From the NCBI RefSeq assembly GCF_003048405.1, contig NZ_PIQS01000004.1, forward strand, positions 62,001-126,000: 64,000 bases of DNA, in the 5' to 3' direction. Of the stretch, positions 8,153 to 16,140 are shown piece by piece; position 1 is the stretch's first letter; each line of letters begins with the position of its first letter. The stretch is from Campylobacter concisus (GTDB taxonomy: Bacteria > Campylobacterota > Campylobacteria > Campylobacterales > Campylobacteraceae). Below the pieces are notes generated by a model that was given only the letters and a program-made list of their open reading frames with translations, did no database searches and was not told the DNA's origin. The position numbers were made by a program, and so were the translations under genes.

Positions 8153-9340
8153 CTAATCTTTTCTAGGCTTACGCTCGCTTAGATATTTTGAAATTTCAAG
8201 CTCTTGCCTACGTTTTATCTCTTTTGCGATATCTTCGTTTTTAAAACCAGCTGATAAAATTTCTGCCACATCAACTTTCGCATCAAATTTTGCCTCATAA
8301 ATTCCAAGCTTCTTGGCACGCTCTATCCGCTCTTTATTATAAGCTCCAAGCCACGATTTTATGGGCATATTTAGAGCTATTTGCATTAGCTCTTTATCGC
8401 TTGGCATGTCCTTAAAATAAGGCTGCTTTAAGATAGAAAAATAGCTCTTTGGTAGACGCATTTTCTCTAAAATTTCCTTTGCGTCAAGCTCAAATTTGCC
8501 AAACAAAAGATACAAAAATAGCCTCTCATCATCCACAAATTCTCTAGCACTCTTAAGATCGCTTAAAAACCCATCATCCATAGAAATTTGCATACCAAAA
8601 ATTTCTTTAAAAAGCCCAAGCTCAAAAAGATAATAAGCTCCTTTTTCTAGATGCTTTGCACGAAAAAATTTAATAAGCTCAGTATTTATCCTATCTCTGC
8701 TTAGATGCTCCAAACTAAGGCTTTTCATAAGAGCTAGCGTCTCATCAGCTATGCTAAAATCAAGCCTTGAGCTAAACTGCACTCCTCTAAGCACCCTTAG
8801 TGGATCTTCTTTAAATTTTTCACTATCAATGTGCCTTAATATCTTGTTTGCTAAATCTTGCTTCCCGCCGTAAAAGTCTAAAATTTCTCCGTTAAAGATA
8901 TTCATCATCATGGCATTTATCGTGAAATCTCGCCTAAGGCTCGCCATTTTTGGATCGTTAATATAGCTTACTGCAAAGTCTTTGTGTGAATTTCCAGTTT
9001 TGCTCTCGCTTCTTGGAAGCCCAATGTCGTAGTTTTTGTATTTGTAGATAAAGTAGCTTTTGCCAACTCCGCTAGCGCCTATGCTAGCCATTAGCTCATT
9101 AAATTTAGTAGGCTCAATGTCATAAACTTCGATGTCATAATCATAAATTTCTCGCCCCAAGAATGCATCTCTCACGCAGCCACCAACTAGATAGACACGT
9201 GAAGTAAATGGAGCAAATAGCGACCTAAAAAAGTCTAGCTCGCTATTTTTATAAATTTCATTTTTGATTTTTATCTCATTTTTTGAGCCGTCTAATGGCT
9301 TATTTTGAGAGATTTTGGAGTCTATTTTCGATATTTGCAA
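8153..9340 (-). CDS. cca: CCA tRNA nucleotidyltransferase / poly(A) polymerase family
   Basis: 395 residues. The nucleotidyltransferase head has 'VYLVGGCVRDAFLGREIYDYDIEVY' (GG and DxD catalytic motif), then 'RRDFTINAMMMN' and 'IDSEKFKEDPLRVLRGVQFSSRL', the class II motifs that choose CTP and ATP. The helical C-terminus lacks an HD domain signature. It builds or repairs the 3' CCA of tRNAs. The first 41 bases overlap the end of the CiaD-like gene, so the true start might be slightly downstream, but no better ATG is available before the catalytic domain. Confidence 0.93.
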   Translation of the reverse strand: MQISKIDSKISQNKPLDGSKNEIKIKNEIYKNSELDFFRSLFAPFTSRVYLVGGCVRDAFLGREIYDYDIEVYDIEPTKFNELMASIGASGVGKSYFIYKYKNYDIGLPRSESKTGNSHKDFAVSYINDPKMASLRRDFTINAMMMNIFNGEILDFYGGKQDLANKILRHIDSEKFKEDPLRVLRGVQFSSRLDFSIADETLALMKSLSLEHLSRDRINTELIKFFRAKHLEKGAYYLFELGLFKEIFGMQISMDDGFLSDLKSAREFVDDERLFLYLLFGKFELDAKEILEKMRLPKSYFSILKQPYFKDMPSDKELMQIALNMPIKSWLGAYNKERIERAKKLGIYEAKFDAKVDVAEILSAGFKNEDIAKEIKRRQELEISKYLSERKPRKD

Positions 9341-9731
9341 GGGTAAATTCTAAAAATTTTGTCGTTAGATCAAGCCTTGAAGCAAGATTTTGCTCAGGAG
9401 TTTGTTTAAGCCCTTCAAAAAGCACTTCTATGCGCTCAGCAAGGTTTGCTAAGAAAATTTTCTCTTCGCTCACCTCTCTACTTTTTATTAAACTTACTGG
9501 TTCCTCTTTTACCTCAAATGCTTGCTCATTTTGTAAATTTGCCTCAACTTTTAGCTCGTTATTTAGTGCATTTTCATTAGACTCTATAGCCAAAAGCTCT
9601 TTTTTTAAATTCTCTCGCTCAAGCTCTTCTTGCTTTTTACTTTGCAACGCTTCTATTTTCTCAAGCTCGGCACTAACCTCACTAATTGCCATTCTAGCGA
9701 TATCATCAAGCTTCATAATCTTATCAACCAC
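9300..9731 (-). CDS. CiaD-like domain protein
   Basis: 143-residue charged, helix-rich protein without signal peptide. From memory of C. jejuni, the gene upstream of cca (Cj0788) encodes CiaD, a flagellar-secreted invasion effector; position and the conserved C-terminal 'LTTKFLEFTLANIENRLQNL' fit that family. The N-terminus '[21 protein letters not shown]' is also typical. The middle (residues 45-90) is Glu-rich and low in complexity, and coiled coil is likely. It overlaps the upstream TPR-like gene by 19 bases and cca by 41. Effector activity in this organism is not shown by sequence. Confidence 0.7.
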   Translation of the reverse strand: MVDKIMKLDDIARMAISEVSAELEKIEALQSKKQEELERENLKKELLAIESNENALNNELKVEANLQNEQAFEVKEEPVSLIKSREVSEEKIFLANLAERIEVLFEGLKQTPEQNLASRLDLTTKFLEFTLANIENRLQNLSK

Positions 9732-9958
9732 CTTTTAAATTCATTTATCTCTTCATCACTTTTCATTCTGATAAAAAACTCTTTCATCTGCTCGTTTTTT
9801 ATCGCTCGCTCTTTGCGAAGTCCGCTCAGGCGGTTTATCGCACTAAGGGCATCTTTGTTTGATGGATCTTGTTTTAAAATATTTTTATAAATTTCAAGTG
9901 CATCATCTTTTAGCCCCTGAGCTTCGTAGATCAGTGCTTCAGTGATTGTGTTTTTCAT
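9713..9958 (-). CDS. small TPR-like protein
   Basis: 81 residues with one recognisable tetratricopeptide-type helix pair: '[37 protein letters not shown]'. The rest is basic and charged and ends in 'FKRWLIRL'. There is no signal peptide. It starts inside the leuB stop (ATGA) and overlaps the CiaD-like gene, so the pair is co-translated. In C. jejuni the equivalent slot (Cj0787) is, as I recall, an uncharacterised gene. A protein-protein adaptor is the safest guess. Confidence 0.8.
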   Translation of the reverse strand: MKNTITEALIYEAQGLKDDALEIYKNILKQDPSNKDALSAINRLSGLRKERAIKNEQMKEFFIRMKSDEEINEFKRWLIRL

Positions 9959-11022
9959 TTTTTGATAAATCCTGCGATAACATCGCCTATCTCGCTAGTT
10001 GAGCAAATTTCAACTGCGTTAAAAGCAGCGATATCTTTTGTTCTGTAACCTTTTGCAAGCGCCTCTTTAACAGCATTTTCTATCGCATCTGCGGCATCAT
10101 TTTCGCTAAATGCGTATCTTAGCATCATTGCTGCACTTAAAATGGTCGCGATCGGATTTGCTATGCCCTGCCCTGCGATGTCTGGTGCTGAGCCGTGTAT
10201 CGGCTCATAAATTCCCACTTTACCGCCCATACTAGCGCTTGGCAAAAGTCCTATCGAGCCACAAACCATGCTAGCCTCATCACTTAAGATGTCGCCGAAT
10301 AAATTTTCAGTAAGTATGACGTCAAAATTTGCTGGCGCTCTTACTAGCTGCATCGCCGCATTATCCACATACATAAAGCTAAGCTCTACTTCAGGGTATT
10401 TTTTAGCCACTTCGCTAGTCACCTCACGCCAAAGCTGACTTGTCTCAAGCACATTTGCCTTATCGACCATGCAGACCTTTTTCTTGCGAAGCATTGCTGT
10501 TTCAAAAGCGATCTTTGCGATACGCTCAATCTCAAATTTAGAATAAACCATCGTATTAAACGCTCTATCTTCGCCTTTTTCACGTGGCTGTCCAAAATAA
10601 AGTCCACCTGTTAGCTCACGAACCACGACAAAATCAACGCCTCTTAAAACCTCTGGCTTTAGCGCGCTAGCATCCACTAGCTCATCAAAAACAATGGCTG
10701 GACGTAAATTTGCATAAGCTTCAAGCTCTTTTCTAATCTTTAAAAGCCCACTCTCTGGCCTTAGGTGTCTTGGCAGACTGTCCCATTTCTCGCCGCCGAT
10801 CGCTCCAAAAAGCACAGCATCAGAGCTTAGAGCAGAACTAAGCGTTTCATCTGGCAAAGGCACGCCAAATACATCATAAGCTGCACCGCCCATAAGCTTA
10901 TAGTCGTACTCAAATTTCATACCAAACTCAGCACTTACGACGTCTAGAATTTTTATCGCTTCGTTGATTATTTCAGGACCGATACCATCGCCCTTTATAA
11001 CACAAATTTTATACTTTTTCAT
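9955..11022 (-). CDS. leuB: 3-isopropylmalate dehydrogenase
   Basis: 355 residues, standard for LeuB, the NAD-dependent oxidative decarboxylase of leucine synthesis. Signature segments are 'GDGIGPEI', '[13 protein letters not shown]', '[22 protein letters not shown]', '[13 protein letters not shown]', '[13 protein letters not shown]' (metal-binding Asp) and '[18 protein letters not shown]' (NAD site). Its ATG overlaps the leuD stop. LeuA and LeuC are not in the window. Confidence 0.97.
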   Translation of the reverse strand: MKKYKICVIKGDGIGPEIINEAIKILDVVSAEFGMKFEYDYKLMGGAAYDVFGVPLPDETLSSALSSDAVLFGAIGGEKWDSLPRHLRPESGLLKIRKELEAYANLRPAIVFDELVDASALKPEVLRGVDFVVVRELTGGLYFGQPREKGEDRAFNTMVYSKFEIERIAKIAFETAMLRKKKVCMVDKANVLETSQLWREVTSEVAKKYPEVELSFMYVDNAAMQLVRAPANFDVILTENLFGDILSDEASMVCGSIGLLPSASMGGKVGIYEPIHGSAPDIAGQGIANPIATILSAAMMLRYAFSENDAADAIENAVKEALAKGYRTKDIAAFNAVEICSTSEIGDVIAGFIKK

Positions 11023-11504
11023 TTTTGTTCCATCTTTGCTTTTGCATATTCTATAAGTCCGCCAGCATTTAAAAGCTCTTGCATAAAAGGCGGTATAGGG
11101 CTAAATTTATACTCTTTGCCACTGGTTAAATTTACGATCACGCCGTTATCTACGTCTATTTTTAGTTCGTCGCCCTCGTTTATCTCGTCCGTTTCTTTGA
11201 TTTCCAGTATCAAAAGTCCCGTATTAAAGCTATTTCTATAAAATATTCTCGCGTAGCTTTTAGCTATCACCGCGCCAATGCCAGCAGCTTTAAGCGCGAT
11301 AGGAGCGTGCTCGCGAGAGCTACCGCAGCCGAAATTTTCTCCCGCTACGATAATGTCGCCCTTATCTATCTTGGAGCTAAAATTAGGATCGGCATCCTCC
11401 ATTATATGTTTTGCTAAGATATTTTCATCGGAAGTATTTAAGTATCTGGCGGCGATAATTATATCGGTATCGATATTGTCGCCGAATTTCCAAACTTTAT
11501 TCAT
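11019..11504 (-). CDS. leuD: 3-isopropylmalate dehydratase small subunit
   Basis: 161 residues from the ATG at 11504 ([18 protein letters not shown]), the conserved LeuD start; AAGGC lies 6 bases upstream. An open frame runs 33 codons further, but that part (MPFSRLNC...) has no family match and is probably leader. '[21 protein letters not shown]' is the swivel-domain motif. With LeuC it isomerises isopropylmalate. Codon use in the 5' half is richer in CG-containing codons than in leuB, suggesting a recombination edge in or near this gene. Confidence 0.95.
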   Translation of the reverse strand: MNKVWKFGDNIDTDIIIAARYLNTSDENILAKHIMEDADPNFSSKIDKGDIIVAGENFGCGSSREHAPIALKAAGIGAVIAKSYARIFYRNSFNTGLLILEIKETDEINEGDELKIDVDNGVIVNLTSGKEYKFSPIPPFMQELLNAGGLIEYAKAKMEQK

Positions 11505-11628
11505 CGTTTTGCCTTTTTTAAATTTTCGAGATTTTAGCCAAAAGTAACTAAATAATTCATCAAATCGCGAATAAAGTCTGCAATTTAAACGGCTAAAGGG
11601 CAAGGCAAGGGGCGTTTAATGCCCCTTT

Positions 11629-11811
11629 TTATCTTTTTAAATTTAAAGAACATCTACCCAAGAATTTACACGCTGGGCAAAATCCGGTAACGCCGACAAT
11701 GATTGGAATTAGGCCGATTAACGCCCAGTAGCTCTCGTAAAAATACCAAACTGCCACCATAAAAACTAGCCCCAGAACGACCCTAATAATTCTACTTTTC
11801 ACGCTTACCAT
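11629..11811 (-). CDS. DUF2892/YgaP-type inner-membrane protein (copy 2)
   Basis: 60 residues: a basic N-terminus, two membrane helices (RVVLGLVFMVAVWYF and ALIGLIPIIVGVTGF) and a closing 'GFCPACKFLG' with two Cys. This is the DUF2892 fold found as the membrane tail of the rhodanese YgaP and as free-standing proteins near sulfide-handling genes. AAGG lies 8 bases before the ATG. It is 4 bases downstream of a sister copy and behind the sulfide:quinone oxidoreductase, so probably one transcript. Confidence 0.88.
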   Translation of the reverse strand: MVSVKSRIIRVVLGLVFMVAVWYFYESYWALIGLIPIIVGVTGFCPACKFLGRCSLNLKR

Positions 11812-11815
11812 TTTT

Positions 11816-11977
11816 TTACCTTTTCTTAAAAATTTTATAAAGCGGGCAGTAGCCGTAATATCCCGTTAAAAGCGGAATTAGCCCGACCGTCCACAACCAG
11901 CAGTCGCAAATAAATCCGAAAATAAAAAACCAAATCGCCGCTATAATCAAACGTATAGTTTTATCTAAAACGCTCAT
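11816..11977 (-). CDS. DUF2892/YgaP-type inner-membrane protein (copy 1)
   Basis: 53-residue frame between the oxidoreductase and the other DUF2892 gene. It starts with ATG at 11977 with AAAGGAG upstream and stops with TAA at 11816-11818. The protein begins 'MSVLDKTIRLIIAAIWFFI' and ends 'LIPLLTGYYGYCPLYKIFKKR', the same two-helix plan as its neighbour with the family 'GxCPLY' ending. A tandem pair of non-identical copies suggests a heteromeric or duplicated membrane partner of the oxidoreductase. Confidence 0.88.
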   Translation of the reverse strand: MSVLDKTIRLIIAAIWFFIFGFICDCWLWTVGLIPLLTGYYGYCPLYKIFKKR

Positions 11978-11987
11978 TTTATCTCCT

Positions 11988-13325
11988 TTAAGCTAAAGCT
12001 TTTAGCATTCCGTTCATAACCATAGGTTTAAATCCGTAAATTTTAACCAGCCAACTCATATAGCTCTCTCTGGTAGCGCCGAAGCACTCTAACGTCGGAG
12101 CCGTTCCCTCCCAGTCGAACTCTACCATTATGGCCTTGCCGTATTTGGTGATAAAAGGGCAAGCCGTATATCCGGTAAATTTCTCGCTAGGTTCTCGTCC
12201 TTTTATTGTATCGGCTAAATTTTTAGCTAAGATCGGATACATTTTCCTAACGCTAGCCCCCGTTTTGCCGGACGCAAATCCGCAAATATCGCCGATACCG
12301 AATATATTTTTAAATTTTGTACTTTGCAGGCTGTATTTATCGACGGCTAGGAAATTTAGCTTGTCGCCCTCTTTGGTTAGGCCGGCGCGAGCTAAAATTT
12401 CGCTTCCTTTTTGCTTAGGCGGCAGGTGAAGCCAGTCGTATTTTACGTCGATTAGCTCGGACGCGATTTTATCTTCGCCGTTTTGTCTATATGCCGTCCA
12501 AAACTCGAAAGTAGCGGTATTTGAGCCTTTATCGACGGCTACGATTTGGTGGCGAAGATTAAATTTTATCTTTCTTTTTATCATTATTTGAGTCATCGCC
12601 GCGGCATAAGTCGGATCGCCGAAAAGCTTGCCGCCGCCGACGTAAAGATTAACGCTGCCTTTATCGCGGTTGCCGGCCAACCTCAGCCTATCTTCGCTCA
12701 TGCATGTTACTTTTTTATTTGCGCCGCTACATTTCATCGGGGTTTTTTGATCGCAAAATACCGCCGCGCCGCCGTTTTGAGAAAATTTTTTCATCAGCTC
12801 GTTGCTCTTTACGGCGCCTTGTAGAGTGTAGACGGAGGATATATTGCCGCTCGTATCGTTAATATCCTCTAAGCTCAGCCCCTTAACGGCTTCAAAGTCG
12901 TATTCCACGCCGCTTGCTACGATTAGATAATCATACCCAAGCTCGCTCCCGTCGTCTAAGACGAGTAGATTGGCTTCGGGCTTTATCTCCGATACGTTTT
13001 TGCGTATCCACTCGGTTCCTTGCGGGATATAATCCGCTTTTTCGTAAACGACGTCGCTAGCTTCGTAAATTCCGACGGCGATTAGCGTAAAGCCCGGCTG
13101 GTAGTAAAATTTCTCGTCTTTATCCACGAGAATTACCTTGGCGTTAGGCATATCTCTTCTAAGTTTAGCCGCCAACGCGATACCGCTAAGTCCCGCGCCC
13201 ATTATGACGATTTTAGAATTTATATCGTCGTTTTCGTCGCTCGTTGCCGAGCAACCGCTCATACTCGCGGCTAGTCCCGCGGCCCCCATTAGCTTTAAAG
13301 CGTCTCTTCTTTGCAGTCCTTTCAT
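11988..13325 (-). CDS. Tat-exported sulfide:quinone oxidoreductase (SQOR type)
   Basis: 445 residues. The N-terminus has a twin-arginine motif (LQRRDALKL) and a lipobox-like 'SMSGC' with Cys25, so export and lipid anchoring are likely. FAD-binding GAGLSG is at 43-48. The pattern 'MKCSGANKK' with Cys199 and 'TGYTACPFITKYGKAIMVEFD' with Cys389 matches the redox Cys pair of SQOR enzymes, which oxidise sulfide and pass electrons to quinone; 'GDICGFASGKTGASVRK' is the second FAD contact. The related flavocytochrome c sulfide dehydrogenase flavoprotein is the alternative, but the Cys spacing favours SQOR. A probable operator lies 57 bases upstream. Confidence 0.87.
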   Translation of the reverse strand: MKGLQRRDALKLMGAAGLAASMSGCSATSDENDDINSKIVIMGAGLSGIALAAKLRRDMPNAKVILVDKDEKFYYQPGFTLIAVGIYEASDVVYEKADYIPQGTEWIRKNVSEIKPEANLLVLDDGSELGYDYLIVASGVEYDFEAVKGLSLEDINDTSGNISSVYTLQGAVKSNELMKKFSQNGGAAVFCDQKTPMKCSGANKKVTCMSEDRLRLAGNRDKGSVNLYVGGGKLFGDPTYAAAMTQIMIKRKIKFNLRHQIVAVDKGSNTATFEFWTAYRQNGEDKIASELIDVKYDWLHLPPKQKGSEILARAGLTKEGDKLNFLAVDKYSLQSTKFKNIFGIGDICGFASGKTGASVRKMYPILAKNLADTIKGREPSEKFTGYTACPFITKYGKAIMVEFDWEGTAPTLECFGATRESYMSWLVKIYGFKPMVMNGMLKALA

Positions 13326-13381
13326 AAATTCTCCTTTTAAACGAGTTTATGAAATTCTACCTAAAAACAGCCGTCCTCTCC

Positions 13382-13394
13382 GTAACAAAGTTAC
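13382..13394. promoter_or_regulatory. candidate operator GTAAC-AAA-GTTAC
   Basis: A perfect 5+5 inverted repeat with a 3-base centre, 57-69 bases before the oxidoreductase ATG and just after the regulator's stop codon. The same design (GTGAC-TTC-GTTAC) recurs at 14066-14078 before the Crp/Fnr-type gene. Crp/Fnr proteins bind such short inverted repeats, so this is the most likely site for the neighbouring regulator. Confidence 0.55.
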
Positions 13395-13409
13395 CTTAAA
13401 ACGAAAATT

Positions 13410-14054
13410 TTAAGAAACCAGCCTTATTTCGCCGCGGCTTTGCGTTATTTGCCCGCTTCTCTCAAGCTCTTTTAGCACCCTAGATACCGCTTCTCTAGCG
13501 CTTCCTAGATGATTCGCCAGCTCTTCGTGAGTTATTTTTATAAAATTTTCGTTTAGATTTTCGATGCTTTGGGATAAAAAATTCATAATCCGCGCCGAAA
13601 GCGGCGAAAATAAAGCCTGCTCCATAACGTTTATGGTTCTGGCAAACCGATCGGCTACGATTTTTAGAGTAAAATTTAAAATGCTCGGATATTTTTCTTT
13701 AAGAGGTTTGTAAATTCGCGCCGGAATAACGATGATCTCGCTATCTTGCTCGATTTCGACGCTTACTTTATTTTCTAGCGAATTTATAGAACACGTATCG
13801 CACAGCACGCAGCTCTCGTCTTTAGTTAGCCTAAATATCGTTATTTCCTTTGCGCTAGACGACACAAACGCCCTTAAAACGCCTTTTAGTATAAGTATAA
13901 ATCCGAAGCAATCGTTTCCGGAGTAAAATATATCGCCCTTTTTTACGGTTTTTAGATATGCGTTATCAAAGATCGCATTTAGATCCTCGCTTGCTAGATC
14001 GAAATTATTCGTAAATCTCTCGCGCAAAATTTCTTTTAACTCTTCGCTTAGCAT
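13410..14054 (-). CDS. Crp/Fnr-family regulator with Cys cluster
   Basis: 214 residues. Residues ~20-125 form a cyclic-nucleotide-binding-type barrel, and ~150-205 hold a Crp-type winged helix ('THEELANHLGSAREAVSRVLKELERSG'). Residues 82-88 read CVLCDTC, and Cys49 lies in the barrel. This differs from the N-terminal [4Fe-4S] cysteines of FNR and suggests thiol or polysulfide sensing rather than oxygen sensing by a cluster (inference). It is divergent from the TehA-type channel and upstream of the SQOR gene. A repeat just before its own ATG suggests self-control. Confidence 0.85.
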   Translation of the reverse strand: MLSEELKEILRERFTNNFDLASEDLNAIFDNAYLKTVKKGDIFYSGNDCFGFILILKGVLRAFVSSSAKEITIFRLTKDESCVLCDTCSINSLENKVSVEIEQDSEIIVIPARIYKPLKEKYPSILNFTLKIVADRFARTINVMEQALFSPLSARIMNFLSQSIENLNENFIKITHEELANHLGSAREAVSRVLKELERSGQITQSRGEIRLVS

Positions 14055-14065
14055 TTTGTCCTTTC

Positions 14066-14078
14066 GTGACTTCGTTAC
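14066..14078. promoter_or_regulatory. candidate operator GTGAC-TTC-GTTAC
   Basis: A 5+5 inverted repeat with one mismatch and a 3-base centre, 12-24 bases before the regulator ATG, in the 83-base divergent gap with the TehA-like gene. It has the same spacing and nearly the same arms as the site at 13382-13394. Its position near the start codon would fit repression of the regulator gene. Confidence 0.5.
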
Positions 14079-14137
14079 AAAAATTTAACCTTATTATAGG
14101 TAATATTGCATAAAAATTTAATACGAAAAGAAAAACA

Positions 14138-15097
14138 ATGCACGACGTTAAGAAAAACGACCCGCAAAGCAAAATAAAATCGCTGCCGATTATGCTTTTT
14201 GCCGGTACTATGGGGCTTGGAGGACTTTGCGTAGCCTATAAGAAACTAAGCGAGATATTTGATTTGCCGGGCGAGATATTCTCGGTGCTTAGAGCGCTAG
14301 ACTGCACGGTATTTTGCCTGCTTTCGGCGTTTTACCTCTTTAAGCTTTTAAAATTTAAAGAAGAAGTAAAGGCCGAATTTTCGCATCCCATAAAGATAAA
14401 TTTTTTCGGCGGGTTTATCATCTCGCTTTTTCTTTTAGCTCTAGCATACAAAGACGCGCCGCGACTATACTACTCGCTTTTTTACGCGGCTTTAGGCTTG
14501 CAAACGATTTTTACGCTTTACGTAATTTCTTTTTGGATAGACGAAAAATTCGATATCGCGACGCTAAATCCAGCATGGTTTATCCCCGTAGTGGGCAACT
14601 TGTTAATCCCGATCATAGCCGAAAAATCTCAAGCGATCTGGTATTATTTTAGTTTGGGGCTATTTTTCTGGATTATTTTATTCGCCGTTATATTTTATAG
14701 GCTAGTCTTCTGCGATAAGTTAGCCGACAAATTCGTCCCGACGCTAGTCATTACGCTAGCGCCGCCGGCTATGGCGTTTTTGGGATACGTAAAACTAACC
14801 GAGCGATTCGACGCTTTTGCGGCGATACTACTTAATATAAACGTGTTTTTCGCGGCGCTTATACTTTTTTCGTATAAAAGATTTATTAAACTCAAATTCG
14901 CCCTATCGTGGTGGGCTTTTACCTTCCCGACGGCCGCTAGCTCCATAGCGTTTTTAAAAGCTTACGAAATTACGCAAAGCGATTTTTATTTAGTTTTAGG
15001 CGTAGGCGCTTTTGCGGTTCTAGTCGCCTCGATTTTGATAGTCGGATTTTTAACGATTAAATCTATAATAAACGGCGAAATTTTTTCAGAAAAATAA
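14138..15097 (+). CDS. SLAC1/TehA-family anion channel
   Basis: 319 residues with about ten hydrophobic segments and the family features 'GTMGLGGLCVAY' in the first helix, 'NPAWFIPVVGNLLIPI' in the middle and 'SWWAFTFPTAASSIAF' near residue 255. Members move small anions (chloride, nitrate, sulfite in yeast Ssu1) or confer tellurite resistance. Next to a sulfide oxidoreductase and a Cys-bearing regulator, export of a sulfur oxyanion such as sulfite is an attractive guess. It is transcribed away from the regulator; an A/T-rich promoter region with TATAGGTAATAT precedes it. Confidence 0.85.
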   Translation: MHDVKKNDPQSKIKSLPIMLFAGTMGLGGLCVAYKKLSEIFDLPGEIFSVLRALDCTVFCLLSAFYLFKLLKFKEEVKAEFSHPIKINFFGGFIISLFLLALAYKDAPRLYYSLFYAALGLQTIFTLYVISFWIDEKFDIATLNPAWFIPVVGNLLIPIIAEKSQAIWYYFSLGLFFWIILFAVIFYRLVFCDKLADKFVPTLVITLAPPAMAFLGYVKLTERFDAFAAILLNINVFFAALILFSYKRFIKLKFALSWWAFTFPTAASSIAFLKAYEITQSDFYLVLGVGAFAVLVASILIVGFLTIKSIINGEIFSEK

Positions 15098-15117
15098 TCT
15101 TAGCTCAAAAATTTACT

Positions 15118-15969
15118 TTAGTAGTATTCGTAGCTGATTTCCAGCTTTTTGTATAGGCCGATTTCCGTTATGTCGCCGTTTTCGTAGTATTTGTCCGCGG
15201 GCTTAAATTTGACCGAGGTTTTACGCGTCAAATTTCCCCGCTCGTCCCTACTTATATCCTTAAACTGCAAGATTTGTCCGATTTTTGCCTCAGAGCCGAA
15301 GTAACTTACCGACGTATACTCCATCTCGTCGCCGTTTGCGGCGTAGTAATAAACCCATTTTGAGTTCGGGGCCTGCGTGATTTTTTCATATTCGCCGTTT
15401 GGCTTGCGTTCGTAATTTATCTCTATACCGTGCCGCGGCTCCATATTATTTTCTATCCGCGTTAAAACGCCCTTTTCATCGTAGACATAGCTATCGTCCA
15501 TCACTAGCGTCCCGCCGGAATACACCGTCCTAGCGATCATTTTGCCGTCCTTGCCGTAGGTAGTTTTCTCCGTACGGGGGTAAAATTTATCCTCGACATA
15601 CTTTTCTTTGGCTGTCGCGACTAAATTTTCGCCGTCAAATTCGTATTCGTAGAGATAAACGGCGCTATCTTGATATTTTTTGCGTATTAGCCCGTCTTTG
15701 TCGTACTCAAACAAAACCGAGCTGTTTGGCACACCGTTTATATGCTCGGTTTCTTGCAGTATATAGCCGTTTTCGTTAAACTCCGTCCGCTTCACGCGCG
15801 TATTTTCTAGCGCGCCCGAGCCGTCTATAGAGTATTCGTACTCCGTAGCCGTCATGCTTTTGACCTCGCCTTTTAGATCCTTTTTACTCCAGTCGCTTTC
15901 TGGTAAAACGGCCGAGTTTAGATAGCAAACCGCCGATGCCGCCGCGAAAATAGCTTTTAAAATTTTCAT
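15118..15969 (-). CDS. exported protein with RHS-like YD repeats
   Basis: 283 residues with a signal peptide (MKILKAIFAAASAVCYLNSA). Most of the mature part is a string of short strand repeats such as 'FNENGYILQETEHINGV', 'YDKDGLIRKKYQDS', 'YGKDGKMIARTVYSGG' and 'YDEKGVLTRIENNM', the kind of repeat seen in RHS/YD and MORN-like beta proteins. There is no enzyme motif. A periplasmic or surface beta-repeat protein of unknown role. It ends 20 bases from the convergent TehA gene and shares the GC-richer codon use of this stretch. Confidence 0.75.
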   Translation of the reverse strand: MKILKAIFAAASAVCYLNSAVLPESDWSKKDLKGEVKSMTATEYEYSIDGSGALENTRVKRTEFNENGYILQETEHINGVPNSSVLFEYDKDGLIRKKYQDSAVYLYEYEFDGENLVATAKEKYVEDKFYPRTEKTTYGKDGKMIARTVYSGGTLVMDDSYVYDEKGVLTRIENNMEPRHGIEINYERKPNGEYEKITQAPNSKWVYYYAANGDEMEYTSVSYFGSEAKIGQILQFKDISRDERGNLTRKTSVKFKPADKYYENGDITEIGLYKKLEISYEYY

Positions 15970-16140
15970 TTTTATCCTTTTTCAAATCACGCAAATCCTA
16001 GATTAGTTTAGGCTAAATTTCGCCTAAAAGGCGGCAATACCGGTAAAATCCTAGCTTTTACGAGTTTAAATCCGCGCCTGAAACTGACTTAAATTTTTAA
16101 GCAAGTCTGAGGCGAATTTTCATTTCGGCAGTTTATTAAC

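Noticed and set aside
12546..12824. Forward-strand frame within the SQOR gene
   Set aside because: No ribosome site, no homology recognised, and it is fully inside a well-supported gene on the other strand.
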